The notes under the pieces were generated by a model. The model had not been told where the DNA came from. It made no database searches and was given only the letters and a program-made list of their open reading frames with translations. Below are positions 53,921 through 63,475 of a stretch of DNA of 64,000 nt, piece after piece. Each line of letters opens with the position of its first letter. The first letter of the stretch is position 1. The position numbers and the translations under genes are program-made. Location of the stretch: contig NZ_JACOFW010000003.1 of the NCBI RefSeq assembly GCF_014284305.1, forward strand, positions 148,476 to 212,475, given 5' to 3'. Origin of the DNA: Affinundibacterium seohonense (GTDB taxonomy: Bacteria > Pseudomonadota > Gammaproteobacteria > Burkholderiales > Burkholderiaceae_D).

Positions 53921-56703
53921 TGTTGTCTCGCTGCCGTACTAGGCGTCAGTTGAACGTTATTAAATTCGCCCAAAAAGCTAGCAGCGACGCCTGGAGCCAG
54001 ACTATCCGGATCCCGATATCCTAGTTCCTGATCTGGTTGCAAGCCTGCATCTAGCAGATTGCGCCAGTAGTCCGACACTGAAAACTGCACAGGTCGAAAA
54101 GCCAAGCTGCCTTTTTTATTCCAATCAGCCCACGGGTGTTGCGCCTGTATGTGTGCACCAATTCTCGAATTAATAATGACTGTTTTACCGACCGTTTCTA
54201 ACACCTTTTTCGAGATGGTTCCGATTGGTGCCTGATAACCATCGAGATCGGCCAAAGTGCAGCGATAAGATACGACGTTAATGGTCGCGTATGGCGTACA
54301 TTTTTGTGTATGGAACCATTGTCGACCTAAATAAAACTTGCCCGCCAATGCGTTCGTACTACCATCATTGGTAAAGTCGACTTCATTAAAAACAAAGCCA
54401 TAAGGTGTGCGTATATTGGTATTCGGCGCGGTGACGTAAGACGTTGAGCGATCGCCTAGAGACTTAATTTCGGAACGATAGAAGTACGCCGTGGTATCAC
54501 CAAAAATAAAATCCACATTACCTTCGACATAAGAACGATGAAAGAAACTACGTGCAGTATGTGCAATCGCACTTGATTTCAAAAACAAAGTATCTTGAAA
54601 ACCAAGTATGCGCACATTGTCAAATTGCACCTTGTCTGCGCCTTCAAGCATTAAGGCAACTGCTTGATGCTGTACCACTACGACAGGAGCAGTGCCGGCG
54701 GTCGCTCCGCACACGGTATTAGGGCACTCAGCATTGGTATCGACCTGATCTTTATTGTAGGTGTTTTGGAAGGTGATATTTTTCGCTTGGAATCCATGTC
54801 CACGTATCCATGCAATCGCCGAACCACTGGTGCCTATCACAGGGCGGTCTTTTAATGATGCGTACATCTCTTGAATACTACGATCAACTTGCGCGAACTG
54901 TGCGCCATAGCGGTGAATGTATGCGCTGCCTAATAGTGCCGCGTGCGCACTAGCGGCAATCTTGGTTTTCTGCGCATCACTTGCCTCAGCATACAAGGTG
55001 ATCGGCAACGCTGTTACTGGCACGTACATCAATTCGCGATAAGTTCCTGGCTTGACCAGGATATATAAGCGTGGTTTATTCGACCGCGCAGCAACGAGTT
55101 GACGTCCATCCAACACAGCTTGATTGATGGCAGCCTGCACAGTGGTAAATTGCGTTTTGCCATCCGCGACCACATTCGCGTCCACCACGTAATCGACTGG
55201 CAAATTAGCTGAGTTCACCAAATCCTCTTGCAAAGGATTCCAAGGATCGATCACCGGCTTGTCCGCTGGACCTGTGGTGCGCATGACATTGTCTATCGTG
55301 TAGGCTTGTGCCTGCTGACTAGTCAATTGTGGACGAAAGTTGATTGGTGTGTGCGCAGGGAATTCGGGAAATCGATTCGCACAAGCTGAGCCAGATGAGG
55401 CATCCCAGACAACATTGTCTGCCTTATCTGTGATCGCGACGTTTCTTTGATCGATCGTCAAATTTGCGAACTGGATCAACTGCGGTGAATTTGCGACAAT
55501 GCTACTTTGCTTAAATTCCACAGACAAAGGATGTGCAGCGTCGAAAGCGCGTAAGACGATACGTCCAGCGCTAATGCTATGGACGCGGTCAAACACGATA
55601 TCGCGATACACGGGGATTTTATCGCCCATCGCCTTTTGATCGTAACGTGTATCCAGATCAATTGGACGTTTGCTATTGCGTATACAAACATCTTCGTAAC
55701 GGACCTGCTCCACCACACCACCGCGTGAGGCATCGCTCTTGATTCGCAATCCAGAGGTGGTGCCATCTAAACTCAGATTTTTCACCAAAATACGTCGTAC
55801 ACCGCTATTGGTTTCACTTCCAATCGACATGCCATGACCACTATAAAAATGGTTATTGATGATAGAGACATTTTCAGTCACCCCACTATTGCCGCCCTTG
55901 ATCGCGATATTGTCATCTCCCGTACGAATGTAGCTGTGCGCGATGGTGATATTGCGGGAAGAGATCGGATCAATGCCGTCGGTATTGCGTGCATCAGCAG
56001 GCGTATCGATCTTGACACCCCATGCGGTGAATCCATCGGATTGACTGACTGTCACATGAAAATTGGGGGAGTTACGTAGGCGTATGCGATAAAAGGTAAT
56101 GTCTTCTGATTTCTTAATTTCGATCAAACGCGGAATATTGTGTTCATTTTTTTCACGCTGCGCGCGGCGTGCCATTTGCCACCAAGTTTCGGTTTTTCCC
56201 TGTACGATTTGTCCACCTTGTCCATCGATGACCCCATCGCCATAGATACCACTGCCGCGTGCTTTATCTATCGTGATAAATGGCATGCATGTACGACCTT
56301 TCTCGGCGTTGACACCGCAAGTGTTTCCGCCTTTGTCATACAAAGTCGCGTCGGTGCTTGCGTACAAAGTTGCATCGCGATCAATCATTAATCCGACCCC
56401 ACTTGGAATTTGTATTGGTCCAGAGTGAAAACTATCTTTCTCATTATTCGCTGCAAGTTGTACTGCGTGCCCTGCTGGGCACGCATGCAAAGCAGTCTGA
56501 ATTCTTGTGGTGTCTAATTGGCGTAATCCTTCAGCATAAACTTGTGTTGCGGTGAGTACCGTACACACTGCGGGCATACGTGGCTCGCTAACCTGCCGAG
56601 TATCTTGTGCCCACGTAATTGGGACATGCAATGTACTCACAAGCGCGAGAAGGAATAAACGATGCTGCTTTGGTATTGGATTCATTTGATTGATCTGTTT
56701 CAT
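53917..56703 (-). CDS. Fusion of GH28 polygalacturonase and CE8 pectinesterase
   Basis: A 928-residue secreted protein with a Sec signal (about residues 10-32). The N-terminal GH28 half has NTDGIDPISSRNITIAHSYI, RTGDDNIAIKGG, FYSGHGMSIGSET and SGLRIKSDASRGG. The C-terminal half from about residue 500 is a pectinesterase: FQAKNITFQNTY, QAVALMLEGADKVQF, GFQDTLFLKS, VEGNVDFIFGDTTAYF and YLGRQWF carry the QD, D and RQW active residues. One chain would remove methyl esters and then release galacturonate. Ribosome site GGGGAA precedes the ATG; the gene lies 5 bases after the CE12 gene. Confidence 0.94.
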   Translation of the reverse strand: MKQINQMNPIPKQHRLFLLALVSTLHVPITWAQDTRQVSEPRMPAVCTVLTATQVYAEGLRQLDTTRIQTALHACPAGHAVQLAANNEKDSFHSGPIQIPSGVGLMIDRDATLYASTDATLYDKGGNTCGVNAEKGRTCMPFITIDKARGSGIYGDGVIDGQGGQIVQGKTETWWQMARRAQREKNEHNIPRLIEIKKSEDITFYRIRLRNSPNFHVTVSQSDGFTAWGVKIDTPADARNTDGIDPISSRNITIAHSYIRTGDDNIAIKGGNSGVTENVSIINNHFYSGHGMSIGSETNSGVRRILVKNLSLDGTTSGLRIKSDASRGGVVEQVRYEDVCIRNSKRPIDLDTRYDQKAMGDKIPVYRDIVFDRVHSISAGRIVLRAFDAAHPLSVEFKQSSIVANSPQLIQFANLTIDQRNVAITDKADNVVWDASSGSACANRFPEFPAHTPINFRPQLTSQQAQAYTIDNVMRTTGPADKPVIDPWNPLQEDLVNSANLPVDYVVDANVVADGKTQFTTVQAAINQAVLDGRQLVAARSNKPRLYILVKPGTYRELMYVPVTALPITLYAEASDAQKTKIAASAHAALLGSAYIHRYGAQFAQVDRSIQEMYASLKDRPVIGTSGSAIAWIRGHGFQAKNITFQNTYNKDQVDTNAECPNTVCGATAGTAPVVVVQHQAVALMLEGADKVQFDNVRILGFQDTLFLKSSAIAHTARSFFHRSYVEGNVDFIFGDTTAYFYRSEIKSLGDRSTSYVTAPNTNIRTPYGFVFNEVDFTNDGSTNALAGKFYLGRQWFHTQKCTPYATINVVSYRCTLADLDGYQAPIGTISKKVLETVGKTVIINSRIGAHIQAQHPWADWNKKGSLAFRPVQFSVSDYWRNLLDAGLQPDQELGYRDPDSLAPGVAASFLGEFNNVQLTPSTAARQQ

Positions 56704-56708
56704 ATTGA

Positions 56709-57527
56709 TTATTCCCCAACCGGTTTGAAGAACGCACTGATGGCAATGATGTGCTGACGCATTTGACGTTCAAGCATATTCGCAAAGTAGGTAGCGCCTT
56801 TGATGCCTACATGGGTACGATCAAAAGCCGATTTCGCTGCACCTTGTGGCTCTAGCTTATTCGGATCAGACAACGCATGCGCATCGACTTTTGGAGGTGG
56901 TGGCGCGACCGCCAACGTGTCTGCCTCGGCCTCGCCCATTGCTTGTACGGCGGCATGACTCTCTGCATTGAGAGGTAAAAGCAAGGTGTGCGTTTCCTGC
57001 GCCACTTTCTCTATCGCATCGGCCCAAGGCTTCAAATTGTTTTCCAAGACACCTTCGCGAAAACTACGTCGAGTCAATGGCGTAACCAAAACAGGCACAC
57101 CGCCCCACTGCTTTACCTCGCTCACATAGCGCGTCATATTGACTGGAAATTCGCTCACTAAATCAGTTGAACGTCCTGGCTTACCAGGTTGGTCGTTATG
57201 TCCAAACTGAATCAAAACATAAGTCGCAATACCACTGCTGGCCGATTCGGTCAGCAATTCTTGCACACGATTCCATAAGCCTTCCGCGCGAAAACTACCA
57301 GAGCTGCGACCACCGCGCGCCAAATTCACACAATCGACTTGGGGTTTAAAACGCGCGCACAGCGCATCGCCATAACCACTTTTTGTCGCCATCGTCGAGT
57401 CACCCACGAGGATCACGCGTAGGGCTGGGTTCGCTGCTAATACTTGTGTTTGGGCACTCACTAAATTGCTCATGGCAACAACGAAGCCAAAACAGCTGAT
57501 GCCGAAAATAGTACGAATACGATTCAT
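56709..57527 (-). CDS. Rhamnogalacturonan acetylesterase-like SGNH hydrolase (CE12)
   Basis: A 272-residue secreted esterase. The signal peptide is about residues 1-26. The SGNH blocks are visible: ILVGDSTMATKSGYGDAL (serine), NLARGGRSSGSFRAEG (glycine), IQFGHNDQPG (asparagine) and DRTHVGIKGATYF (aspartate and histidine). This pattern is characteristic of CE12 rhamnogalacturonan acetylesterases, which deacetylate pectin. The start at 57527 has AAGG; an earlier ATG at 57545 lacks a site. It opens the three-gene pectinase operon. Confidence 0.92.
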   Translation of the reverse strand: MNRIRTIFGISCFGFVVAMSNLVSAQTQVLAANPALRVILVGDSTMATKSGYGDALCARFKPQVDCVNLARGGRSSGSFRAEGLWNRVQELLTESASSGIATYVLIQFGHNDQPGKPGRSTDLVSEFPVNMTRYVSEVKQWGGVPVLVTPLTRRSFREGVLENNLKPWADAIEKVAQETHTLLLPLNAESHAAVQAMGEAEADTLAVAPPPPKVDAHALSDPNKLEPQGAAKSAFDRTHVGIKGATYFANMLERQMRQHIIAISAFFKPVGE

Positions 57528-57585
57528 GATGTAGCCTTGTTTCATAGGGAGTTCATCTTTACGATTAAGATATTTTTTATCTGCG

Positions 57586-57640
57586 TAAAAAAGCCCAGTA
57601 TCACCTTGATCACCTTGATCAATTTGAATACTGGGCTTTA
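57586..57640 (-). terminator. Terminator of the TonB-dependent receptor gene
   Basis: AAAGCCCAGTAT pairs with ATACTGGGCTTT across a 26-base loop that holds two direct ATCACCTTG copies. On the minus strand the stem is followed by six T residues. It lies about 30 bases after the receptor stop codon. Confidence 0.8.
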
Positions 57641-57672
57641 CACATGTTAGAACTTAAAAAGCTCTCTCTAGT

Positions 57673-60381
57673 TTAGAAAGTATAAGTCACACGGGTATTG
57701 AAAGCGCGACCTAATGGACTAGCCGCACTACTCAAATAGCCGGTATAACCACTGTGATTGGTCACTGGCGGATTTACGTCAAACAAATTGTTGACACCAA
57801 ACACAATACTCAAGTTTTTAAAGCCTTTGTAGCTCATGGTAAAGTTGTACATCGTGTAGGCTTCAATATCGCGATAGTACTGTGCTGCTACCAGATTCTG
57901 ATCGTGATAACCGGTGTTGTAGTTTTGAGTTAACTGAGAAGACCAGTTACCCTTAGACCACGACAAAGCAAGGTTATGCTTCCAACGGAAGGTGATAATT
58001 GGCAAGCTACTCGTCGTACCATTGCTCGCCAAACCGAAGCGACCGATATTCGAAACAAACTCCCCACCTTTTTCCAATTGATTATCGAATTGTGTCAAGT
58101 AGGTCCCGTTCAACTGCACTTTGAACGTCCCTAAATCGGATTTAGGGAAGGTGTAATTGGTGGCCACGTCAATCCCTGCTGCCTTTTGCCCGCCCAAATT
58201 CATTGTCGTGTTTTTGATGTACAACAATTTTCCCGTCGCATCTCGCACAAAGAATTCTGCATACTTGCTTGGATTTAAGAAATAAGCTTGCTCAGGCAAA
58301 TTCGCCAGCATGTCATCCATATTCACACGCCAGTAATCGAACGACATGGTCAGATTTTTCATCGGTTCGAGCACTACACCTAAAGTGCCACCAACGGAAG
58401 TCTCTGGTACTAATTCCGCATTACTACCTGTTTGTTTCGGCAACTTCACGTTACATACTGTCGCTGCCACCAAACCTGGCAAGGGCTTACCCGTGTTAGC
58501 AATCGCCGGTGTCGCACTTGGGCATTGCAAAGGATCATCCCAGTTCGATGATGTCGTTGTCGTCGCGCCTGGCAAACGATAGCCGTAACGATCAAACAAA
58601 GTTGGCGCGCGGAAACCAGTATTTGCCGAGCCGCGGAACATAATTGTTGAGTTTGGTTGATAACGGAAGCTCGCCTTAGGATTGATGGTATTGCCAAAAT
58701 CGCTGAAATGATCGTCACGCAACGCTAAGTTAAGATTTAATTCCTTAGTTACAGGAATTTCCAATTCCGCAAACAAAGCAGCCACATTGCGAGCGCCCTG
58801 ACCACGAGATGGTGTCGATGCAGCGTAGGTCGCGGCTAGACCCACATCAGTCTTCACATCTTCTGTCGTATCGCGATGAAAATCTGCACCCAATGCCAAG
58901 CCAACAGAGCCAGCGGACAAAGTCATAATCGGTTTACTCACTGTCAATTCCACGCCTGTGAAAGTACTTTGAGAAACACGTAACTTCTGGCCATTGAGCG
59001 AAATACTATCAAGGTAAGCTTTACCCGTGGCGTCTTGAACACCGAAAGGATTGAGCACACCGCTGGTAATGCCAGACAATAACTTCGGACCATCTAAAGA
59101 ACCTGAATCAAGATAGCCAATACGATCACTGACGCCGATCACTAAACCAGCTTTGTAATCCCAGCCGCCAATTACACCTTCATCCGAAAAATTCAGACGC
59201 TGATTAATTTGTTCATCCTTCGTTTGATAAATGCCCGCATCCGCCACGCTCCATGTGACCAACAGCGGTGCCCCGTTGGTACCAGCAACCGCTGGCACAC
59301 CGCCGCTACCACCCGGATACCATTTACTCGTGGCAGGCAACAAGGCTGTTACGCCGTTGGCAGCCAAACTTGTGGTCGGAATCTTGGTTCCAAAAATTTG
59401 ACCTTGACCACGTGAGTAGTCAATCGAGAATAAATGATCGTCCGAAATTTTCTTGGTGGCTTTCGCAAAAAAGGTCAATTGCTCACGGCCATAAATCGCG
59501 GTGTTGTAAGTGCTGTTATCGATCACACAGGTGTTCTTACCACCTTTAATGGAATACGGTGCCAAACAACCTGTCGCATAGTAAGGGTTCGCCGCGACGA
59601 ATGCCTTGTTACTAGGAATCGTAAAGTTAGCAGGACTCGCGAAACCACCACTCGCTAAAGAAGGCGCACGACCTATGCTGGTCAACAATTCTGTCGACGT
59701 GAGTTCGGCGCGATCCGATGCGGCCAAACGACTGCGACGAAGTCCATCCATAGTGGCATAAATATTCCAACCGTCTTTTTGCAAGTCACCAGCACCAACT
59801 GTAAAACTGATACGTTTTTCATCACCACCACCATCTCGTTGCGGATTCAGAATCTGACCAGTAATCGAGGCACCTTTAAAGTCACGCTTGGTAATAAAGT
59901 TAACCACACCGCCAATCGCATCCGAACCATAGATCGACGACGCACCGTCATTCAAAATCTCAACGCGTGCAATCGCACTCATCGGAATCACATCGAGATT
60001 GGCATAGCCATCGGCAATCGCTTCGTTCGCAAGGCGACGACCGTTCAACAACACCAAGGTGCGGTTCACACCCAAACCACGCAAATTGACATTGGTACCT
60101 GAGCCAGCATTCGACGGCGCTAAGGAATTTGATTGCGGCAAAGCCATCATCAAATCTGCCAAGGTTGTCATTCCACGTTTTTCAAATTCTTCACCAGATA
60201 CGCTGGTGATCGGTAACGATGCTTCACTCGCTAGGCGCTTGATGGAAGAGCCGGTAACCTCGACGCGTAGGGGTTCCTGCGCGGAAGCTTGCTGCATCAG
60301 ACCGATGACTGCAATGGTAATTGCGGACAAGGCCAAGTGTTTTACTGGTGATTTCTTTGGATTTTTCATACTAGCTTGCAT
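57673..60381 (-). CDS. TonB-dependent outer-membrane receptor
   Basis: A 902-residue outer-membrane protein. After a signal peptide (about 1-34, HLALSAITIAVIGLMQQASA) comes the plug domain with VEVTGSSIKRLASEASLPIT, FEKRGMTTLADLMMALPQS and LRGLGVNRTLVLLNGRRLAN. The barrel ends in the sequence ATYTF-like NTRVTYTF with terminal phenylalanine. It is of the long proteobacterial type, often used for oligosaccharides, and its place before the pectinase operon suggests uptake of oligogalacturonides. AGGAG precedes ATG 60381. The upstream region has two palindromes of the adjacent GntR type. Confidence 0.93.
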   Translation of the reverse strand: MQASMKNPKKSPVKHLALSAITIAVIGLMQQASAQEPLRVEVTGSSIKRLASEASLPITSVSGEEFEKRGMTTLADLMMALPQSNSLAPSNAGSGTNVNLRGLGVNRTLVLLNGRRLANEAIADGYANLDVIPMSAIARVEILNDGASSIYGSDAIGGVVNFITKRDFKGASITGQILNPQRDGGGDEKRISFTVGAGDLQKDGWNIYATMDGLRRSRLAASDRAELTSTELLTSIGRAPSLASGGFASPANFTIPSNKAFVAANPYYATGCLAPYSIKGGKNTCVIDNSTYNTAIYGREQLTFFAKATKKISDDHLFSIDYSRGQGQIFGTKIPTTSLAANGVTALLPATSKWYPGGSGGVPAVAGTNGAPLLVTWSVADAGIYQTKDEQINQRLNFSDEGVIGGWDYKAGLVIGVSDRIGYLDSGSLDGPKLLSGITSGVLNPFGVQDATGKAYLDSISLNGQKLRVSQSTFTGVELTVSKPIMTLSAGSVGLALGADFHRDTTEDVKTDVGLAATYAASTPSRGQGARNVAALFAELEIPVTKELNLNLALRDDHFSDFGNTINPKASFRYQPNSTIMFRGSANTGFRAPTLFDRYGYRLPGATTTTSSNWDDPLQCPSATPAIANTGKPLPGLVAATVCNVKLPKQTGSNAELVPETSVGGTLGVVLEPMKNLTMSFDYWRVNMDDMLANLPEQAYFLNPSKYAEFFVRDATGKLLYIKNTTMNLGGQKAAGIDVATNYTFPKSDLGTFKVQLNGTYLTQFDNQLEKGGEFVSNIGRFGLASNGTTSSLPIITFRWKHNLALSWSKGNWSSQLTQNYNTGYHDQNLVAAQYYRDIEAYTMYNFTMSYKGFKNLSIVFGVNNLFDVNPPVTNHSGYTGYLSSAASPLGRAFNTRVTYTF

Positions 60382-60443
60382 CACTGTCTCCTACTATTTA
60401 TCAATTGAAGCCCATCCATCGCCGAGTATTTTTTCTCTTTGTA

Positions 60444-60454
60444 TGGTGAGACCT
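60444..60454. promoter_or_regulatory. Candidate FadR-type operator 1 before the receptor
   Basis: Read on the minus strand, AGGTCTCACCA matches TGGTCTGACCA at 9 of 11 positions. It lies 63 bases upstream of the TonB receptor start. Confidence 0.5.
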
Positions 60455-60513
60455 TAGTCGGCGTACCTCGCGTACCCGTTGCCGTCGCGACGAAGGGCAG
60501 TCTTGCTGCACCG

Positions 60514-60524
60514 AGGTCTGACCG
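60514..60524. promoter_or_regulatory. Candidate FadR-type operator 2 before the receptor
   Basis: AGGTCTGACCG holds the GGTC-T-GACC palindrome and matches TGGTCTGACCA at 9 of 11 positions, in the 173-base receptor-GntR spacer. Confidence 0.5.
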
Positions 60525-60554
60525 GTCACTATTTACTACAAATTCTTTTACCAA

Positions 60555-61247
60555 TTACCCACGTGAAAACGTTCTCGTTACACGCTCAAGATGCGCTCGC
60601 ATGGCGCGTCTTGCTTCTGCGGGATCATGCGCGACAATCGCTTGCAAAATTTGGCGATGATCGCCCAAAGTTTGTTGACGTAACTCATCCGTCTGAAAAT
60701 GTTCCTTCAAGCGATGCCACAAACTTCCGCGTTGATTCCATAAATAATCCATAGTGCCGACCAAGGCACTGTTACCAGTTGCCCTTGCAATAGACAAATG
60801 AAAATCACGATCCGCCTGCTCATGACTTGCTGGATTGTGATGGTGCTTTTCCATTTCTAACAGCGCTTTCCAAATCGCATCAATGGCCGCATCTGTCGCA
60901 ACGCGGGCCGCAATCGCTGCAACTTCGGCTTCAATCAAGCGCCGCGCCGACAAGACTTCAAAAGGCCCGGGGCCGACTTCAGGAATCGCCTCCTCAATTT
61001 TGTCATCGCATAAATACACACCAGAACCGCCACGCACCTCCAGCACCCCACCCAACTCCAAGGCCAAGACAGCCTCGCGCAACGAGGCACGGCTCACCTG
61101 CAGTTGTGATGCCAGTTCACGCTCAGAAGGTAAGCGTTCTCCAGCAGTCAAACCAGTTTCAAGAATCAAGCTTTGAATACGGTCTGCCACGACGCGATAA
61201 AGTCGCGGCTCGTGGTCTATCGTGGAATACGGTTTTTTGCTTATCAT
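60555..61247 (-). CDS. GntR/FadR-family regulator with FCD domain (uronate regulator)
   Basis: About 230 residues from the start used here. The winged helix has RLYRVVADRIQSLILETGLT, GERLPSERELASQLQVSRAS and LREAVLALELGGVLEVRGG. The FCD domain has FEVLSARRLIEAEVAAIAAR and FHLSIARATGNSALVGTMDY. Upstream ATG 61319 and TTG 61346 are in frame but have no ribosome site and overlap a likely operator, so 61247 is preferred with reserve. Placed between the receptor and garD, with operator-like palindromes before both, it probably controls galacturonate use. Confidence 0.88.
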   Translation of the reverse strand: MISKKPYSTIDHEPRLYRVVADRIQSLILETGLTAGERLPSERELASQLQVSRASLREAVLALELGGVLEVRGGSGVYLCDDKIEEAIPEVGPGPFEVLSARRLIEAEVAAIAARVATDAAIDAIWKALLEMEKHHHNPASHEQADRDFHLSIARATGNSALVGTMDYLWNQRGSLWHRLKEHFQTDELRQQTLGDHRQILQAIVAHDPAEARRAMRAHLERVTRTFSRG

Positions 61248-61326
61248 CCGATGGTTCTTGGCTTCACATTCATTAGCGACTTTCCCTTGTCTCGTTTTTG
61301 CCGCATTTGGTAAGACCATTCTAATG

Positions 61327-61387
61327 TGGTTAGACCAATTTTGCAATGTGGACTAGCCAAATTATTTTTTTGGTGGCATACTCACCA
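61327..61387. promoter_or_regulatory. Cluster of three palindromes in the GntR-garD spacer
   Basis: TGGTTAGACCA (61327), TGGACTAGCCA (61349) and TGGTGGCATACTCACCA (61371) follow each other at about 22-25 bases centre to centre. The first matches the complement of TGGTCTGACCA at 10 of 11 positions. They overlap the presumed promoter of the GntR gene, as expected for autoregulation. Confidence 0.6.
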
Positions 61388-61559
61388 CATCAAGAAAGCT
61401 CCACAGAGAGTCGAAATGGATATCGCTACAAGGCGAATCTTTTTCCTTAAACCATACATTAGCCCTGTAATTACCAAGAAAATTGAGGCTGCGGCATGGC
61501 ACGCCAAATCCGCCAAAAATAAGAGAATCACGTTTTTGCACACACAGAAAAACACAGCC

Positions 61560-61574
61560 ACTGGCCTGACCAGT
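61560..61574. promoter_or_regulatory. Candidate operator upstream of garD
   Basis: ACTGGCCTGACCAGT is a palindrome with 5 bp arms. Its core TGGCCTGACCA matches TGGTCTGACCA at 10 of 11 positions. It lies 87 bases upstream of the garD start. Confidence 0.6.
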
Positions 61575-61661
61575 ACTTTCTCAATTGAAATTTAGGCGTT
61601 GACGTGCACTGCAATTTAGGTAAAAAGATCCACGAATAAAAAGACTGGAAGAGAGGAAAAG

Positions 61662-63224
61662 ATGGCTGCAGATACACAGACCCCCTTATTCATACGCATG
61701 CATGAAAGGGATAATGTCGCCATCGTCGTCAATGACGGCGGCCTGCCAGCGGGGACACAGTTTCAAAATGGCTTAACGCTATTAGAAGCCGTACCGCAAG
61801 GGCACAAAGTCGCACTGATTGACATCGCTAAAGGTGATGCAATTACCCGCTATAACGTCACCATCGGCTACGCGCTAGCCGGCATTGCAGCTGGTAGCTG
61901 GATACAAGAAGCCTTGGTGCAATTGCCACCAGCGCGCGAACTACAAAATTTGCCGATCGCCAATCGCAAACCGCCTGAGATGCCCGCATTAGAAGGCTAC
62001 ACTTTTCAGGGGTTCCGTAATCCTGATGGCAGTGTCGGAACCCGTAATATTCTGGCGATCACCACCACCGTGCAATGTGTGGCTGGGGTTGTCGAGTATG
62101 CGGTGAAACGAATTAAAGAGGAGTTGTTACCAAAGTTTTCCAACGTCGACGATGTCGTCGGCCTTGAACACACCTATGGCTGCGGGGTTGCGATCGATGC
62201 CCCAGATGCGATGATACCGATACGCACCGTACGCAATATCAGTCTCAATCCCAACTTTGGTGGACAAACCATGGTGGTCAGCTTGGGCTGCGAAAAACTC
62301 CAGCCTACGCGCCTTTTCCCCAAGTCCATCATCCCGATTCAGACACAGACTCAAGAACAGGCAGAGCCTGATGTCGTATGTTTGCAAGATGCTGGACATA
62401 TCGGCTTTCAAAGCATGATCACTAGCATCATGCAAACGGCGGAAAAACATTTAATCAAGCTCAATCAACGTCAACGCGAAACTTGTCCTGCTTCCGAATT
62501 GGTGGTCGGCGTGCAATGCGGTGGCAGTGACGCCTTCTCTGGCGTGACGGCAAATCCAGCAGTCGGTTACGCGACAGATTTATTAGTGCGCGCTGGCGCT
62601 ACTGTGATGTTTTCTGAAGTAACTGAAGTGCGTGACGGCATTGATCAATTGACCTCGCGCGCGGCTACACCAGAGATCGCTGAAGCGATGATACGTGAGA
62701 TGGATTGGTATGATCAGTACTTAAAACGTGGTGGCGTTGATCGCAGTGCAAATACCACGCCAGGCAATAAAAAAGGTGGCCTCTCCAATATCGTTGAAAA
62801 AGCCATGGGCTCAATCGTCAAATCTGGTAGCGCAGCGATTAGCGGGGTTCTCTCACCTGGCGAAAAATTAACGCAAAAAGGCTTAATCTATGCCGCCACA
62901 CCTGCCAGCGATTTTATCTGCGGCACATTGCAAACGGCTGCTGGGATGAATTTGCATATTTTCACAACGGGTCGTGGCACACCTTACGGCTTAGCTGCAG
63001 TACCCGTCATTAAAGTCGCCACCCGCAATGATTTAGCCAGACGCTGGCATGATCTGATGGATATCAATGCAGGCCGTATCGCAAGCGGCGAAGCGACGAT
63101 AGAAGAACTGGGTTGGGAGCTATTTCATTTCATGTTAGAAGTCGCTAGCGGAAAAAAAACCTGGGCAGAATATTGGAAACTGCACAATGCGCTAGTGTTG
63201 TTTAATCCTGCACCGATTACTTGA
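61662..63224 (+). CDS. garD: Galactarate dehydratase
   Basis: A 520-residue enzyme of the UxaA/GarD family that dehydrates galactarate to 5-keto-4-deoxyglucarate, the KdgD substrate. The N-terminal SAF domain has [15 protein letters not shown] and [11 protein letters not shown]. The main domain shows [60 protein letters not shown] and [19 protein letters not shown], all close to E. coli GarD in length and order. AGAGG precedes the ATG. The gene is divergent from the GntR regulator and precedes udh. Confidence 0.95.
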   Translation: MAADTQTPLFIRMHERDNVAIVVNDGGLPAGTQFQNGLTLLEAVPQGHKVALIDIAKGDAITRYNVTIGYALAGIAAGSWIQEALVQLPPARELQNLPIANRKPPEMPALEGYTFQGFRNPDGSVGTRNILAITTTVQCVAGVVEYAVKRIKEELLPKFSNVDDVVGLEHTYGCGVAIDAPDAMIPIRTVRNISLNPNFGGQTMVVSLGCEKLQPTRLFPKSIIPIQTQTQEQAEPDVVCLQDAGHIGFQSMITSIMQTAEKHLIKLNQRQRETCPASELVVGVQCGGSDAFSGVTANPAVGYATDLLVRAGATVMFSEVTEVRDGIDQLTSRAATPEIAEAMIREMDWYDQYLKRGGVDRSANTTPGNKKGGLSNIVEKAMGSIVKSGSAAISGVLSPGEKLTQKGLIYAATPASDFICGTLQTAAGMNLHIFTTGRGTPYGLAAVPVIKVATRNDLARRWHDLMDINAGRIASGEATIEELGWELFHFMLEVASGKKTWAEYWKLHNALVLFNPAPIT

Positions 63225-63263
63225 AATTGTGACTGACAATACAAAAATAATTACCGTGATAAG

Positions 63264-63314
63264 TTCCCTCTCCCGCATGCGGGAGAGGGTTAGGGTGAGG
63301 GTGAGGGCGAGGGT
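63264..63314. repeat. REP-like GC-rich palindrome with long G-rich tail
   Basis: TTCCCTCTCCCGCATGCGGG followed by AGAGGGTTAGGGTGAGGGTG and more GAGGG. The stem is a perfect CCCTCTCCCG/CGGGAGAGGG pair, and the tail is extended by short G-rich direct repeats. Located in the garD-udh spacer. Confidence 0.82.
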
Positions 63315-63401
63315 GATTCAGGAACGAATATCAACTGAAGATATCTAAATTTTTCACGAAATTTTGATTTAGTTTTTCAAATGTCTTTGGTCAAAACTGA
63401 A

Positions 63402-63446
63402 CTCCCCTCATCCCCAACCCTTCTCCCGCCAGCGGGAGAAGGGAGT
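63402..63446. repeat. REP-like GC-rich palindrome, inverted partner
   Basis: A C-rich tail CTCCCCTCATCCCCAACCC precedes the stem TTCTCCCGCC/GCGGGAGAAG. It faces the copy at 63264 in the opposite sense, 30 bases before the udh start. Confidence 0.8.
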
Positions 63447-63475
63447 TTAGCAACATAAACTAGCTGAGTACAAAT

